The notes below the pieces were generated by a model. That model saw nothing but the letters and a program-made list of their open reading frames with translations, was not told the DNA's origin and ran no database searches. Shown here in pieces: positions 15,289 to 24,307 of a stretch of 34,070 nucleotides of DNA. Position 1 is the stretch's first letter. Each line of letters begins with the position of its first letter. Source of the DNA: Sphingomonadaceae bacterium (GTDB taxonomy: Bacteria > Pseudomonadota > Alphaproteobacteria > Sphingomonadales > Sphingomonadaceae). The stretch spans positions 1 through 34,070 of the forward strand of contig JANXUP010000050.1 of NCBI GenBank assembly GCA_025356175.1. The letters run 5' to 3'. The position numbers and the translations under genes are program-made.

Positions 15289-18200
15289 CAATAGCGTTTC
15301 CGGTAGCGGACATTGAAACTGGTCACCCCCGAACCGCCAGCTTCGCTGAGGATCGACAGAACTGGGCTCAGGCTTACCTCGATCCGCGTCGCGGTAAAGC
15401 CGCGCGCGTCGGTAATCACCTCAAGATACACATTGTTCGAAATATAGCGCCCCGCGGCGATCGCAGTGCCGCGCCCGCTGGCTTCATCGGGCGAAAGAAT
15501 GCGCAGCCGCGAAATTCCTGTCGCTGCGCGCAGCTTGCCCAGCGGATTGAGCCCGCCGCTCCCCCCGCGCAAGCTATTGAGCGAGGCGGCCAGCTGGATC
15601 GCCTGGATCGGCGAAAGCTGACCAACAGAATTGCCGAACAGGATCCGCGAGAGCACCTCATCCGAAGGCAGTGACGGACTTGAGCTAAAGGCAATCTGCG
15701 GATTGAGCGCGCGTCCGTCCACATTGATGGTAACCGCAATATCGTCGATCACCTCGGTCGCGCTCAAGGCGATCTGTGGATCGCTGAGCATCCCGCCGGT
15801 AAAAATCAGCCGGCCTTCCTGCAATTCGAACTGCCGTCCGGCAAAACCGAGGTTTCCACGGACCAGATCGATCGAACCAGCAACACGTTTATCGTAGATC
15901 GTGCCCGTCACATGAAGATCGGCCCGCCATTCGCTGTCGAGCCCCATCCCGGTAACGAACAGCTGGTTCGGCGCGGTCAGGTCAAGATCGAGCCGCACGC
16001 CCTCAAGTAGGCTGCCGCGCGGAACTGCCGGTTCGTCGCCGGTTATCCGCGGGCGGCCACGCGGCGCCTTGAAGTGCACCCCGGTCAGCTCGGGCACTTC
16101 CGAAGCCCCCTGCCGGACCAGCTCATAGCGCGTTTCGGGAAGCAGCAGCTTGCCCGCTAGCAGTGCAGTCTCGCCCGCCCGCTTGCTTAGCCGCAACTTG
16201 CCGGTTGCCGACGATGACAAGGCGTCACTGCGGGCCAGCCGCGCATTGGCCAAGTCAAAGCTCATGTCCATCGGATAACCTTCGGCCGCGGCCAGGCTGA
16301 AATACCCGGTCCCCGAAATCTTGCCCGATCCCGCCACGGCATTGAACTGTTCCACCTGGAGCCGGTTGCCGGCGAAATGCCCGGCCAGCGCCATGCTGGT
16401 GAACCGTGTGCCGTAAGTCTGGTTCTCGTAAGTCAGGTTCTCGCCGCGGACGATCCCGGCGAGCTGGGGCTGACGTAGCCGCCCGGAAAAGTCCGCACCC
16501 ACCGCGATCGGGCCGGTCAGCACCTGGTCTGGCTGGCCGACGAATGACCACAGCGTATCGGCAGGGCCGTTATAACGGATACCGCCGCCGAGCGGTGCCG
16601 CTTCGACCCGGTTGACCCAGTTGCCCGCGCCCGGCCCCAGCGGGCGCAGCGAGGCGACCAGCCGCCCGATCACCGCGCCGCGCTCGCGGATCACCGCGCG
16701 GCCCTCGCCGCCATCGGGCAGCAGCTTGCCGACAAAGTTGATATCAACCGGCTGGCTTACCGCCGCGGCGGTGGTGCGCGAGAAACCGTCGATACTCAGC
16801 CGCGCATCGGCGCGCGGGAAGGCGCCGGGGCTCGGCTGGTCGAAATCGAGCGAACCGGTCGCCTTGCCGCCGATCCCATAGCCGGGGAGGAAGGCATTGA
16901 GCAGCGCCATATCGAGCCGGTCCATCCGGCTTTCGAGCTTGAGCCCGGTGCCGTATTTCCCCGCGAGCCGCAGGCTGCCCTGACCGAAATCGAAACGCGT
17001 CGGGAGCAGTTCGTACCCGGCGCGCGAGGGTATCACCCGCGCCGGACTGGCAGTGCGGAAGGCGATCCCGCGCACTCGCCCGTCGAGCGCGGCGCGCCAC
17101 AGGTTGGGTTCAAGCTGGGCGTTGCCGGCGAGCTTGAACGGGACGCCGCTGACCCCTTCGGCAACGAACTTCGCCGTGCCGCGCCCGTCGCGGTAATCCA
17201 CCTGCGCGCGCGCTGCGGTGAAGTTGAAGGCGCGGAACCGGGTCTGCGCCAGCTGCACATCGGCGACCACCCAAGGTTTGTCGTACAGGACGATCCGCGC
17301 ATCGACGATCGCGCTGCCGATCGCGAGCTGCGCCGGGCCCGGCAGCACGGTGTCGGTGGCGCGCACATTGATCAGCGCCTCCTGGTAGGGCCCAGCCGCG
17401 CCCAGCCGGATCACCCCGGCCAGCCCGCGCCCATTGGCCTCAAGCTGCCCGGCAAAGGGCCCCGCAGGCGTGCGCTGGATGCGCCCATTAAAGCCGATTC
17501 CAGCCAGATCGCCCTTGTTGATCTGCAGGGTCAGCGCTTTGCCCTGGAGCAAAGTAATATCGGCGCTGAGCCGGCCGTAATCGGTTTGACCGGTGGCGTT
17601 GAAACGGTAGCCACCATTGTTGCCGAGAATTTCTGCCCGCACCCCGGCAAGACCGATCCCGAAGCCCGGGTTCTTCGCCATCAAAACCGCGCGCGGCTGT
17701 GCGAGCGTGCCGGTGAGCTCCAGCGCGACCGGACCATAGCGCAGCGAATGGCCGGTGGCTGCGAGCGTGATCCGGCCAGCGTCGTAAGTCCCGCGCCCGT
17801 CGAACACTTGCAATTCAGGTGCGGACACGCGGACCCGCGAGAAGTGAACGATTCCGTCAGGACCATAGTCCAGCCGGCTCGACCCGGTCATGTTGCCGCC
17901 GAGCAAATCCTTGACGCTCTGGTTGGTGAGCTGGGTCGAACGCGCGCGGACCGTGCCGGTCAGCGTGAACCCTTGCGGCCCGTGCTTGAGATCGGCAGTG
18001 GTCTGGACCGCAAAAGTGCCGACACTGTCGACCCGGTAGTTGTTGATCCGTCCCTCGAACGCTCCGGTGTAGAGCCCTTTCGCGGTGTCAGCGAGCAGCA
18101 CGGCTTTGGCATCGATCCGGTCCGACTTGATCGTCATGTTGTCCGACAGGATCCGGGTGCCCTGCACCGCGAGGTCGCCGTTCACCTGCACATTGGTGAG

Positions 18201-19505
18201 CGCTCCCCCGGCCACGGTGTCGAGCCCGCCGATCCGCGCGATCCGGCCGCTCACCGGGATCACGATCTGGTCAGCATCGACCCTCGCCTTGCCGCTGGCG
18301 TCGATCCCTTCAAGCGCGACGCTGCCGGTGTTCAGCGCCGCCGCCGTCACGCGGTACTGGACCAGCGGCCGCGCGAACGCGCCCTCCAGGTCGAGCGCGG
18401 CATGAACGGCGCGTCCGCTCAGGTTGGGCGCCAGCGCGGCCGGGCGCAGCAGCAGCAGGTCGAGCTTGAAATGATCGAAGCTGTTGTCGGACAGGTCGAC
18501 TATCCCGCTTGGCATCAGCGAAAGCTGGTCCGACTTCAGTAATCCCGAAACATCGGCACGGCGATTGTCGAGCTTGGCGACAAGGTCCACCTGGGTGGTC
18601 GCATCGAACAGGACTGCGGGAATTCCGCTGAGCAGCAAACCAAGCTGCGCCGGTCCCTTGACCGCAAAGGTGCCGCTGTGGGCGCCCAGACCGAGGCTGG
18701 CCACCCTTTGCCCGGCGAGATCGGCCGCGAGCGTGCCGTCCCACTTGGCCCAGTCACCGCTTCCGTCGAGGCGTAGAGCCAGTGCCTTGTCGAGCCCGGC
18801 CAGCGCGGCGATAACCCCGCCTTGCGGCGCATCGAGGTTGAGTTTGAGCGCCAGCCGGTTTGCCTCGGGCGCAGCGTCGAGCACCAGATCGAGCCGGTCG
18901 CCCGCCATTCCGCCCGGCGCGGCGAGCGTCAGCGCCTGCGCCGAAACCTGCGCCCGGCGTCCGGCGATCTTGGCGGTGCCGGCAAGGCGAAGCTCGCGTC
19001 GTTCGCCCGAAACTGCGGGCAAGGCGACCAGCCGGTCGATCTGCAAGTGCCCCACATCGATATCGAGATCGGGCAGCAGCGGCCCCTGGGTGGTGCTGAC
19101 CTTGAACTGCGGCACACGCTCCAGCGTGACCAGCGCCGCACTGGCCGAGCGCACATCGACGTGGTTGCCGAGGTAGGCGAGCGGCTGCCAATCAAGATCG
19201 ATCTCGGGCGCGGAAAGGAAGCGGCCCCTGGTATCATAGGCGACGACATCGAGCAGCCGGGTCTTGCCCCACAGCGAGCCGTCGATCCTTCCGACCACAA
19301 TCCGCAGCCCGTTGCCGAAGGTCATGCCTGAAACCTGCCGCGCGGCGAACTTGCGTCCGGCGTCGGTCTGCACAAACATGAAAACTGCCAGCAGCAACAG
19401 GACTACAGCCAGCACCGCGCCGACAAACCCGCGCAGCGCGATCCGCCCCCAGTTGCGCTTCGGCGCTGTTTCTTCCGGCAGCAGAGCCTCGGCCTCGTCC
19501 ATCAA
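15288..19505 (-). CDS. tamB: TamB, translocation and assembly module / lipid-bridge protein
   Basis: The 1405-residue protein has one N-terminal membrane anchor (about residues 25-47, hydrophobic run VLAVVLLLLAVFMF), a very long region of repeated beta-strands as in AsmA/TamB-like proteins, and a C-terminal DUF490 domain (LFGNSVGQLSPIQAIQLAASL, RLRILSPDEASGRG). It spans the periplasm from the inner membrane to TamA in the outer membrane. The family is implicated in outer-membrane protein insertion and in phospholipid transport. Length is normal for the family. It overlaps tamA by 4 bases and the lipoprotein gene by 3 bases. Confidence 0.93.
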   Translation of the reverse strand: MMDEAEALLPEETAPKRNWGRIALRGFVGAVLAVVLLLLAVFMFVQTDAGRKFAARQVSGMTFGNGLRIVVGRIDGSLWGKTRLLDVVAYDTRGRFLSAPEIDLDWQPLAYLGNHVDVRSASAALVTLERVPQFKVSTTQGPLLPDLDIDVGHLQIDRLVALPAVSGERRELRLAGTAKIAGRRAQVSAQALTLAAPGGMAGDRLDLVLDAAPEANRLALKLNLDAPQGGVIAALAGLDKALALRLDGSGDWAKWDGTLAADLAGQRVASLGLGAHSGTFAVKGPAQLGLLLSGIPAVLFDATTQVDLVAKLDNRRADVSGLLKSDQLSLMPSGIVDLSDNSFDHFKLDLLLLRPAALAPNLSGRAVHAALDLEGAFARPLVQYRVTAAALNTGSVALEGIDASGKARVDADQIVIPVSGRIARIGGLDTVAGGALTNVQVNGDLAVQGTRILSDNMTIKSDRIDAKAVLLADTAKGLYTGAFEGRINNYRVDSVGTFAVQTTADLKHGPQGFTLTGTVRARSTQLTNQSVKDLLGGNMTGSSRLDYGPDGIVHFSRVRVSAPELQVFDGRGTYDAGRITLAATGHSLRYGPVALELTGTLAQPRAVLMAKNPGFGIGLAGVRAEILGNNGGYRFNATGQTDYGRLSADITLLQGKALTLQINKGDLAGIGFNGRIQRTPAGPFAGQLEANGRGLAGVIRLGAAGPYQEALINVRATDTVLPGPAQLAIGSAIVDARIVLYDKPWVVADVQLAQTRFRAFNFTAARAQVDYRDGRGTAKFVAEGVSGVPFKLAGNAQLEPNLWRAALDGRVRGIAFRTASPARVIPSRAGYELLPTRFDFGQGSLRLAGKYGTGLKLESRMDRLDMALLNAFLPGYGIGGKATGSLDFDQPSPGAFPRADARLSIDGFSRTTAAAVSQPVDINFVGKLLPDGGEGRAVIRERGAVIGRLVASLRPLGPGAGNWVNRVEAAPLGGGIRYNGPADTLWSFVGQPDQVLTGPIAVGADFSGRLRQPQLAGIVRGENLTYENQTYGTRFTSMALAGHFAGNRLQVEQFNAVAGSGKISGTGYFSLAAAEGYPMDMSFDLANARLARSDALSSSATGKLRLSKRAGETALLAGKLLLPETRYELVRQGASEVPELTGVHFKAPRGRPRITGDEPAVPRGSLLEGVRLDLDLTAPNQLFVTGMGLDSEWRADLHVTGTIYDKRVAGSIDLVRGNLGFAGRQFELQEGRLIFTGGMLSDPQIALSATEVIDDIAVTINVDGRALNPQIAFSSSPSLPSDEVLSRILFGNSVGQLSPIQAIQLAASLNSLRGGSGGLNPLGKLRAATGISRLRILSPDEASGRGTAIAAGRYISNNVYLEVITDARGFTATRIEVSLSPVLSILSEAGGSGVTSFNVRYRKRY

Positions 19506-21766
19506 AAAGCTTGCCCGATCGAGACGTAGACGTTGAACCGGCTTTCACCCGTGCGGCGATTGAGCGGCGTTGCCAAATCGACCCGCACCGGCCCGAAATT
19601 GGTGTAGACCCGCGCCCCGATCCCGACGCCGACGCGCAGATTGTCGAATTGCGGGGTCGAGCTGGCATAGGCCTGACCCATGTCGACGAAGCCGACCACG
19701 CCGTAATCGCCGAAGCGATAGCGCACCTCGAAGGCCGCCTCATTAAGGCTGCGCCCACCGGTGGGGCCGCCCGCGGGATCGCGCGGTCCGAGCTGCTGGT
19801 AGCCGAAACCGCGCACCGAGCCGCCGCCGCCCGCGTAAAGCCGCCGCGATGGGGCGAGATTGTCAAGGCTCGCACCTTCGATTGTCGCCACCCGCGCCCG
19901 CGCGGCAAGCGTAAGGTTCTCGCCGATGCGGTAATAGGCCGTGCCATCGAGCCGCACGCGGATATAGGGCGAAAACGATCCCTGCAACGATCCCTCGGGC
20001 TCGACCAGCGTGGTGACGCGAAAGCCCTTTCGGGGGTCGAGCAGGCTGTCGGTGGTATCGAAACCGAGCTGCCCGGAAAGTCCGGCGATCGCGTAAGTCC
20101 GCCGTTCGCGCGCCGCCAGCACGGGAACGTAGACGCTTTCGTTGGTCCCGATAAGCTGCACGCCATAAGCATAGGTCAGGCGCTTCTGCCACAGCGGGGT
20201 CGAATCGTAGCTGACCCGCGCCGACAGCCGCCCGGTATAAGCCGTATAGGCATCATAGCTGGTGTGATGGAGGTCAGCGGCGAGTTCGAGGGTCCGGTCG
20301 CGCTTGCCCGCGTTGGAGCGGCGGAAGGTGACGTCAGCGCCTTGTTCCTGCGTGCCGACCACGCCGCTTACCGCCAAGGCACCTTCAGGTGACCACAGGT
20401 TGAGGTGCGTCCAGCCGGCCTCCGCGCGGAAGCCCTGCCCGGTCGCATAACCAGCGGTGGCGGCAATCACCCGCGGCGGTCCGGCTTCCTGCTTGACTGC
20501 CAAGTCGACCACCTCAGTGCCGTCGGGCCCGGCCCGGCCGGTGCGCCGCGGTTCAATGCCGATGCCCTTGAATAGCCCGGTCGCCACCAGCGCCTGGCGC
20601 AGATCGTCAACCTTGCGGCTGTCATAAAGCTCACCCGGCTTGAACCGCGCCAGCACCGCAACGTGATCGGCGCCGAACGCCTCCTTTCCCTCACTGACGA
20701 TCTGGCCATAGGTGCCGCGCGGACCGACTGTGACCGACAGGGTATAATCGGCCCCGCCGCTGTCAGGATCGAGCAACACGTCGCGTTGGCCAACCTCGGC
20801 AAAGGGGTAGCCGTTCTCGGGCAATGTCAGCGCAACCTTGGCCTCTTCGACCAGCACCTGTTCGGCGCGCACCGGCTCGCCGATCTTCAGCGTCAGATTG
20901 TCGCGGATCAGCCCAGTGGGCACGGTCGGCTCGGCATTCACGGAGATCGTCGCGAAGGTAAAGCGCTTGCCCGGGCTGACCTCGAGCACCGCGAGCAAAG
21001 GCTGACCGTCAGTCGCGTCCGAGCGGTCAAGCCGGGTCACGACCTGCGCATCGAACCAACCCTCGGCCGCGAGCAGCTTCTTGAGCAGCGCTGCATCCTC
21101 GCCCTCGCGGCTGGCAACCTGCGCCGCATTGGCGGCCTTGCCCTTGCCGTGGCGAAGCGCGGACAGATCATTGAACTGGCCCGGAATGTTGACGCCGGTC
21201 TGCGTCTTCATTTCGTCCAGCCCGGTCAGCTTGACCTGGTAGGCGACCTCGACGTTGCGGGTATCATCGGGCGCATCGACGAATTTGACCGGCTCGACCC
21301 TGAAGTCCTCCAGCGGCGGCAGCGGCTTCACCAGTTCGGCATCGCGGATCGGGGCATCGCCGATTGTCTCGACCGGCTGCTGGTCGGCCAGCGCGGGATC
21401 GCCGGCGGGCGGCGCTGCCCCTTCCTGGGGCTTGGCCCCGGCTTGCTCGGCCGCGATCCGGCGTTCAAAATCGCCAATCGATTCAAGCGGTTTGGCAAGT
21501 TCGGGATCGTCCGCCGGATCGAGCTTGGGGATCGCCGCCTTGAATTCATCATCCGGGATGATGGGCTCCACGGCAGGCAGGTTGGCGCCCGGCGGCGGCG
21601 ACGGGACCGAAATCGGCGTGTCCGCCTCAGCGGCGGTCGGTGCCGGTTGGGCCAGAGCTGCCGCAGGTTTCAGCGGCTTGGCTTCGACCAGCGTTGGCTG
21701 CATGAACGCGGCGCAGATCAGCGCACAAGATGCGGCCTGTGCCGTGCCGGTCCGCCACCCATTCAT
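19502..21766 (-). CDS. tamA: TamA, Omp85-family outer-membrane assembly factor, with long N-terminal extension
   Basis: The 754-residue protein carries a signal peptide (ending around LVEAKP), a proline- and acid-rich segment (about 35-160), POTRA domains, and a C-terminal Omp85/D15 beta-barrel. The barrel has GGGGSVRGFGYQQLGPRD, which includes the conserved VRGF lid motif, and ends in phenylalanine (VYVSIGQAF) as outer-membrane proteins do. It works with TamB in the outer membrane. The E. coli protein has 577 residues; the difference is mostly the extra linker, which holds two similar segments, DPELAKPLESIGDFE and DAELVKPLPPLEDFR. The promoter of the tamA-tamB-lipoprotein unit should lie in 21767-21878. 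Confidence 0.93.
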   Translation of the reverse strand: MNGWRTGTAQAASCALICAAFMQPTLVEAKPLKPAAALAQPAPTAAEADTPISVPSPPPGANLPAVEPIIPDDEFKAAIPKLDPADDPELAKPLESIGDFERRIAAEQAGAKPQEGAAPPAGDPALADQQPVETIGDAPIRDAELVKPLPPLEDFRVEPVKFVDAPDDTRNVEVAYQVKLTGLDEMKTQTGVNIPGQFNDLSALRHGKGKAANAAQVASREGEDAALLKKLLAAEGWFDAQVVTRLDRSDATDGQPLLAVLEVSPGKRFTFATISVNAEPTVPTGLIRDNLTLKIGEPVRAEQVLVEEAKVALTLPENGYPFAEVGQRDVLLDPDSGGADYTLSVTVGPRGTYGQIVSEGKEAFGADHVAVLARFKPGELYDSRKVDDLRQALVATGLFKGIGIEPRRTGRAGPDGTEVVDLAVKQEAGPPRVIAATAGYATGQGFRAEAGWTHLNLWSPEGALAVSGVVGTQEQGADVTFRRSNAGKRDRTLELAADLHHTSYDAYTAYTGRLSARVSYDSTPLWQKRLTYAYGVQLIGTNESVYVPVLAARERRTYAIAGLSGQLGFDTTDSLLDPRKGFRVTTLVEPEGSLQGSFSPYIRVRLDGTAYYRIGENLTLAARARVATIEGASLDNLAPSRRLYAGGGGSVRGFGYQQLGPRDPAGGPTGGRSLNEAAFEVRYRFGDYGVVGFVDMGQAYASSTPQFDNLRVGVGIGARVYTNFGPVRVDLATPLNRRTGESRFNVYVSIGQAF

Positions 21767-21878
21767 CGATCAACCTGTCCCTCAGTCATAATCAGGCTTG
21801 GCAAAGTTCCGGCACAGAACTCGCCGCCAATCGCTAAAACGCAGCAACCACGCCAAAGTTCCGGCCTGCACAATTGGT

Positions 21879-22265
21879 TCAACGCTCATGCCGGGCGGCC
21901 AGCGCAATCCCGGCGAGATTCTGCTGGCGGGCGATCCAGCGGATTCGCACAGGATGGCCCGGCTGGATCAACGCAGCGAACCTTGCGAAATGCGCTTGCA
22001 CGGTCGCGCCGCGACACTTGGCCTGTCTGTTCGCCTGCGCGATTACTGCGCGGGCATCGCCGAGCAGCACGAAATCACGTTCGCCCAATTGCTGAGCCAG
22101 TTCGAGCGCCTTGATCAGCGCCAGCCATTCAGCATCCGTGTTGCTGCCCTGGCCCAGATCATCGAACAGATAGCTGACCCCGCGCGCTACTACTGCGGCT
22201 TCGATCTTGCCCGGATTGGGCCGACAGCCACCATCGAAGAACAGCTTAAGCGGGCGGCTGGACAT
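21879..22265 (-). CDS. RNase H-like protein lacking the last acidic residue
   Basis: The 128-residue protein has an RNase H fold pattern. Asp11 is in LKLFFDGGCRPNPG, Glu46 in NTDAEWLALIKAL and Asp70 in FVLLGDARAVI. The last segment, RWIARQQNLAGIALA, corresponds to the HP.N...D.LA end of RNase HI, but the fourth catalytic aspartate is replaced by a hydrophobic residue. It may be a slow or altered RNA/DNA-hybrid nuclease, or a binding protein. It overlaps the upstream CxxC mini-protein gene by 20 bases, so the two are co-translated. Genuine rnhA may lie elsewhere in the genome. Confidence 0.8.
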   Translation of the reverse strand: MSSRPLKLFFDGGCRPNPGKIEAAVVARGVSYLFDDLGQGSNTDAEWLALIKALELAQQLGERDFVLLGDARAVIAQANRQAKCRGATVQAHFARFAALIQPGHPVRIRWIARQQNLAGIALAARHER

Positions 22266-22446
22266 CGCGTTTCCGCAGTACGCGCGGGATGCGCTTACCC
22301 TTGGTCCGGCTGGTCAGGTGAAATTGCCAGCACCGATCGCAGCGATAGGGCCGCAGCGGGAAATCGGCCTTTGCGGCCACTTCCAGCGCGCCAGCCTCGC
22401 TCGCATAGCGTGCTTTCTTGACGCAGATGCTGAGCCGCGTACGCAC
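22246..22446 (-). CDS. Small CxxC/H zinc-ribbon-like protein
   Basis: The 66-residue basic protein has the motif YRCDRCWQFHLTSRTKG, with Cys36, Cys39 and His43. A metal site and nucleic-acid contact are likely, given many Arg and Lys residues. The proposed start is a GTG at 22446, 12 bases after the stop of the amidohydrolase gene. It overlaps the RNase H-like gene, so a joint role in RNA or hybrid handling is a fair guess. I recall similar small proteins in other alphaproteobacteria, with no known function. Confidence 0.65.
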   Translation of the reverse strand: MRTRLSICVKKARYASEAGALEVAAKADFPLRPYRCDRCWQFHLTSRTKGKRIPRVLRKRDVQPPA

Positions 22447-22457
22447 CGTCGTCTGGT

Positions 22458-24188
22458 TCAGGCCGCGAGCAATTCCGAGGTCCGCCGCACCAGCCGGCCA
22501 GGCAGCGCGCCAGTATGCTGTCCATCGCGGTAAGTCACGACCCCGGAGACGATGGTCGCCAAGATCCCTTCCGCGCCCTGCTGCATCCGCTTGCCGCCAG
22601 CAGGCAGGTCATAGGCGATTGTCGGAACCTTGAGCCTGAGCGTAGCAAGATCGATCACGTTGAGGTCAGCCTTCATCCCCACCGCAATCCGTCCGCGGTC
22701 GGTCATGCCAATCAGTTCGGCTGGCTTGCTGGTCAGCTCGGCGATTGCGTGGGGCAAAGGGATGCGCTCTGCTTCGGAAGCATCGCGGACCCAGCGCTGG
22801 AGGTAGAACGTGGGGAAACTCGCATCGCAGATCAGGCCATAATGCGCGCCGCCATCGGCCAGCGCCATCACGGTCGAGGGATGGCCGAGCATTTCGCGCA
22901 CCGCATCGAGGTTACCCGCGGAATAATTCGCTGCGGGCAGGTAGAACAGCGCCTTGCCATCATGCGCCAGCAGCGCATCGTAAGCATATTCGGCGAGCGT
23001 CAGCCCGGCCGCCTTGGCGTGTTCATCGACCCGGTCCTCGCGGCTCGGTTCGTAATTCGGTTCGTCGCCCCATTGGTAGGCGGCACGAAAAGCATTGATC
23101 AGCGCAAGGGTGGTCGGGTTGGTGTCTTCAGGCTGCTCGGCGAGCACCGCCGCGCGGAAAGCGGGATCACGCAACTTAGTGACCCGCTCGGCGAGCGGCA
23201 GGTGTGCAATCCCTTTGTAGCTGGGATGGCTGCTGAAGGCGTGCAGGCTGAGGTCGAGCCCGAAGAACATCCCCACCGGGCGCGGTGCCACCTGGCCGCG
23301 CATGGTCAGGCCGTCCTTGGCCGCCTGTGTCAAACCTTCGAGATGATAGCGCCACCCCGCCCCGGCCTGTCCTGCAACTTCAAGCAAGGTGAACGAGACT
23401 GGCCGCCCGCTGTGTTCGGCAATCTGGCGCAATATCGGGAATTCTACCTCTGCCGGTTCGGCCGGTGCCGGGATGATCTGGAACACCCCGGCATCGGCAT
23501 CGCTGAGCCCGTCAGCCAGGGCGCAGAGTTCGTTGACATCCGAATAAAGGCTGGGCGCAAGGTCGCCCGCGCGGGTGCGGTGCATCACGTTGCGCGAGGT
23601 GGTCACCCCGAAACCGCCCGCGCGGATGCCTTCGGCAACCAATCCGCGCATCTGCGCCAGGTCATCGGCGGTTGGCGCTTCCTTGCGCACCGCGCGGTCA
23701 CCCATCACGTAGACGCGCAGCGCCGAATGCGGGATTTGCGCGGCAATATCGATGTCAAGCTCACGCAAGGCGAGCGCATCGAGATATTCGGGGAACGTCT
23801 CCCAGTTCCACGGCAGGCCTTCGATCATCACCACTTCGGGGATGTCTTCTACCCCCTCCATCAGCTTGACCAGGTCGCTGCGCTGTTCGGGGCGGCAGGG
23901 GGCGAAACCGACCCCGCAATTACCCATCACCGCAGTGGTAACCCCGTGGCCGGAACTTGGCGCGAGGCGGCTGTCCCAGGTGACCTGGCCATCGAAATGG
24001 GTGTGCACGTCGACGAAGCCGGGGGTGACGAGTTTGCCGGCGGCATCGATCACCTCGTCCGCCTCGCCCAATTCGGTCCCGATCGCGGCGATACGGCCGA
24101 GCTTGATCGCAACATCGGCCACGCGGGCATCGGCACCGGTCCCGTCGATCACGGTCCCGCCCCGGATAATCAGTTCATAATGTGCCAC
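22458..24188 (-). CDS. N-acyl-D-amino-acid deacylase-type amidohydrolase
   Basis: The start is set to the GTG at 24188 (576 residues), since GGAGAG lies just upstream and family homology begins at AHYELIIRGGTVIDGTG. The metal-site motif DVHTHFDGQVTWD is at 60-72 (His62, His64), Cys91 is in GNCGVGFAPC, and a late ADGGAHYG segment supplies further ligands. It belongs to the amidohydrolase superfamily group of D-aminoacylases, which release D-amino acids from N-acyl forms, but that group also covers unproven enzymes. It is divergent from the alpha/beta hydrolase gene across a 119-base gap that must hold both promoters. Exact substrate is unknown. Confidence 0.85.
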   Translation of the reverse strand: MAHYELIIRGGTVIDGTGADARVADVAIKLGRIAAIGTELGEADEVIDAAGKLVTPGFVDVHTHFDGQVTWDSRLAPSSGHGVTTAVMGNCGVGFAPCRPEQRSDLVKLMEGVEDIPEVVMIEGLPWNWETFPEYLDALALRELDIDIAAQIPHSALRVYVMGDRAVRKEAPTADDLAQMRGLVAEGIRAGGFGVTTSRNVMHRTRAGDLAPSLYSDVNELCALADGLSDADAGVFQIIPAPAEPAEVEFPILRQIAEHSGRPVSFTLLEVAGQAGAGWRYHLEGLTQAAKDGLTMRGQVAPRPVGMFFGLDLSLHAFSSHPSYKGIAHLPLAERVTKLRDPAFRAAVLAEQPEDTNPTTLALINAFRAAYQWGDEPNYEPSREDRVDEHAKAAGLTLAEYAYDALLAHDGKALFYLPAANYSAGNLDAVREMLGHPSTVMALADGGAHYGLICDASFPTFYLQRWVRDASEAERIPLPHAIAELTSKPAELIGMTDRGRIAVGMKADLNVIDLATLRLKVPTIAYDLPAGGKRMQQGAEGILATIVSGVVTYRDGQHTGALPGRLVRRTSELLAA

Positions 24189-24307
24189 GTTCGCTCTCCA
24201 CCGGCATGCATCCTGCCTGGCGGTCATGGTTTCAGACGCAGCGAGTCACGGCAAGCTTCAAATTCCCGCCGGCTCGTGCATAGCTGCAAGCCGAGAGGCG
24301 ACCCCGC

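Noticed and set aside
21802..21865. Direct repeat CAAAGTTCCGGC (21802-21813 and 21854-21865) before tamA
   Set aside because: Two 12-base copies 40 bases apart in the tamA promoter gap could be regulator sites, but there is no symmetry or third copy to support more than chance.
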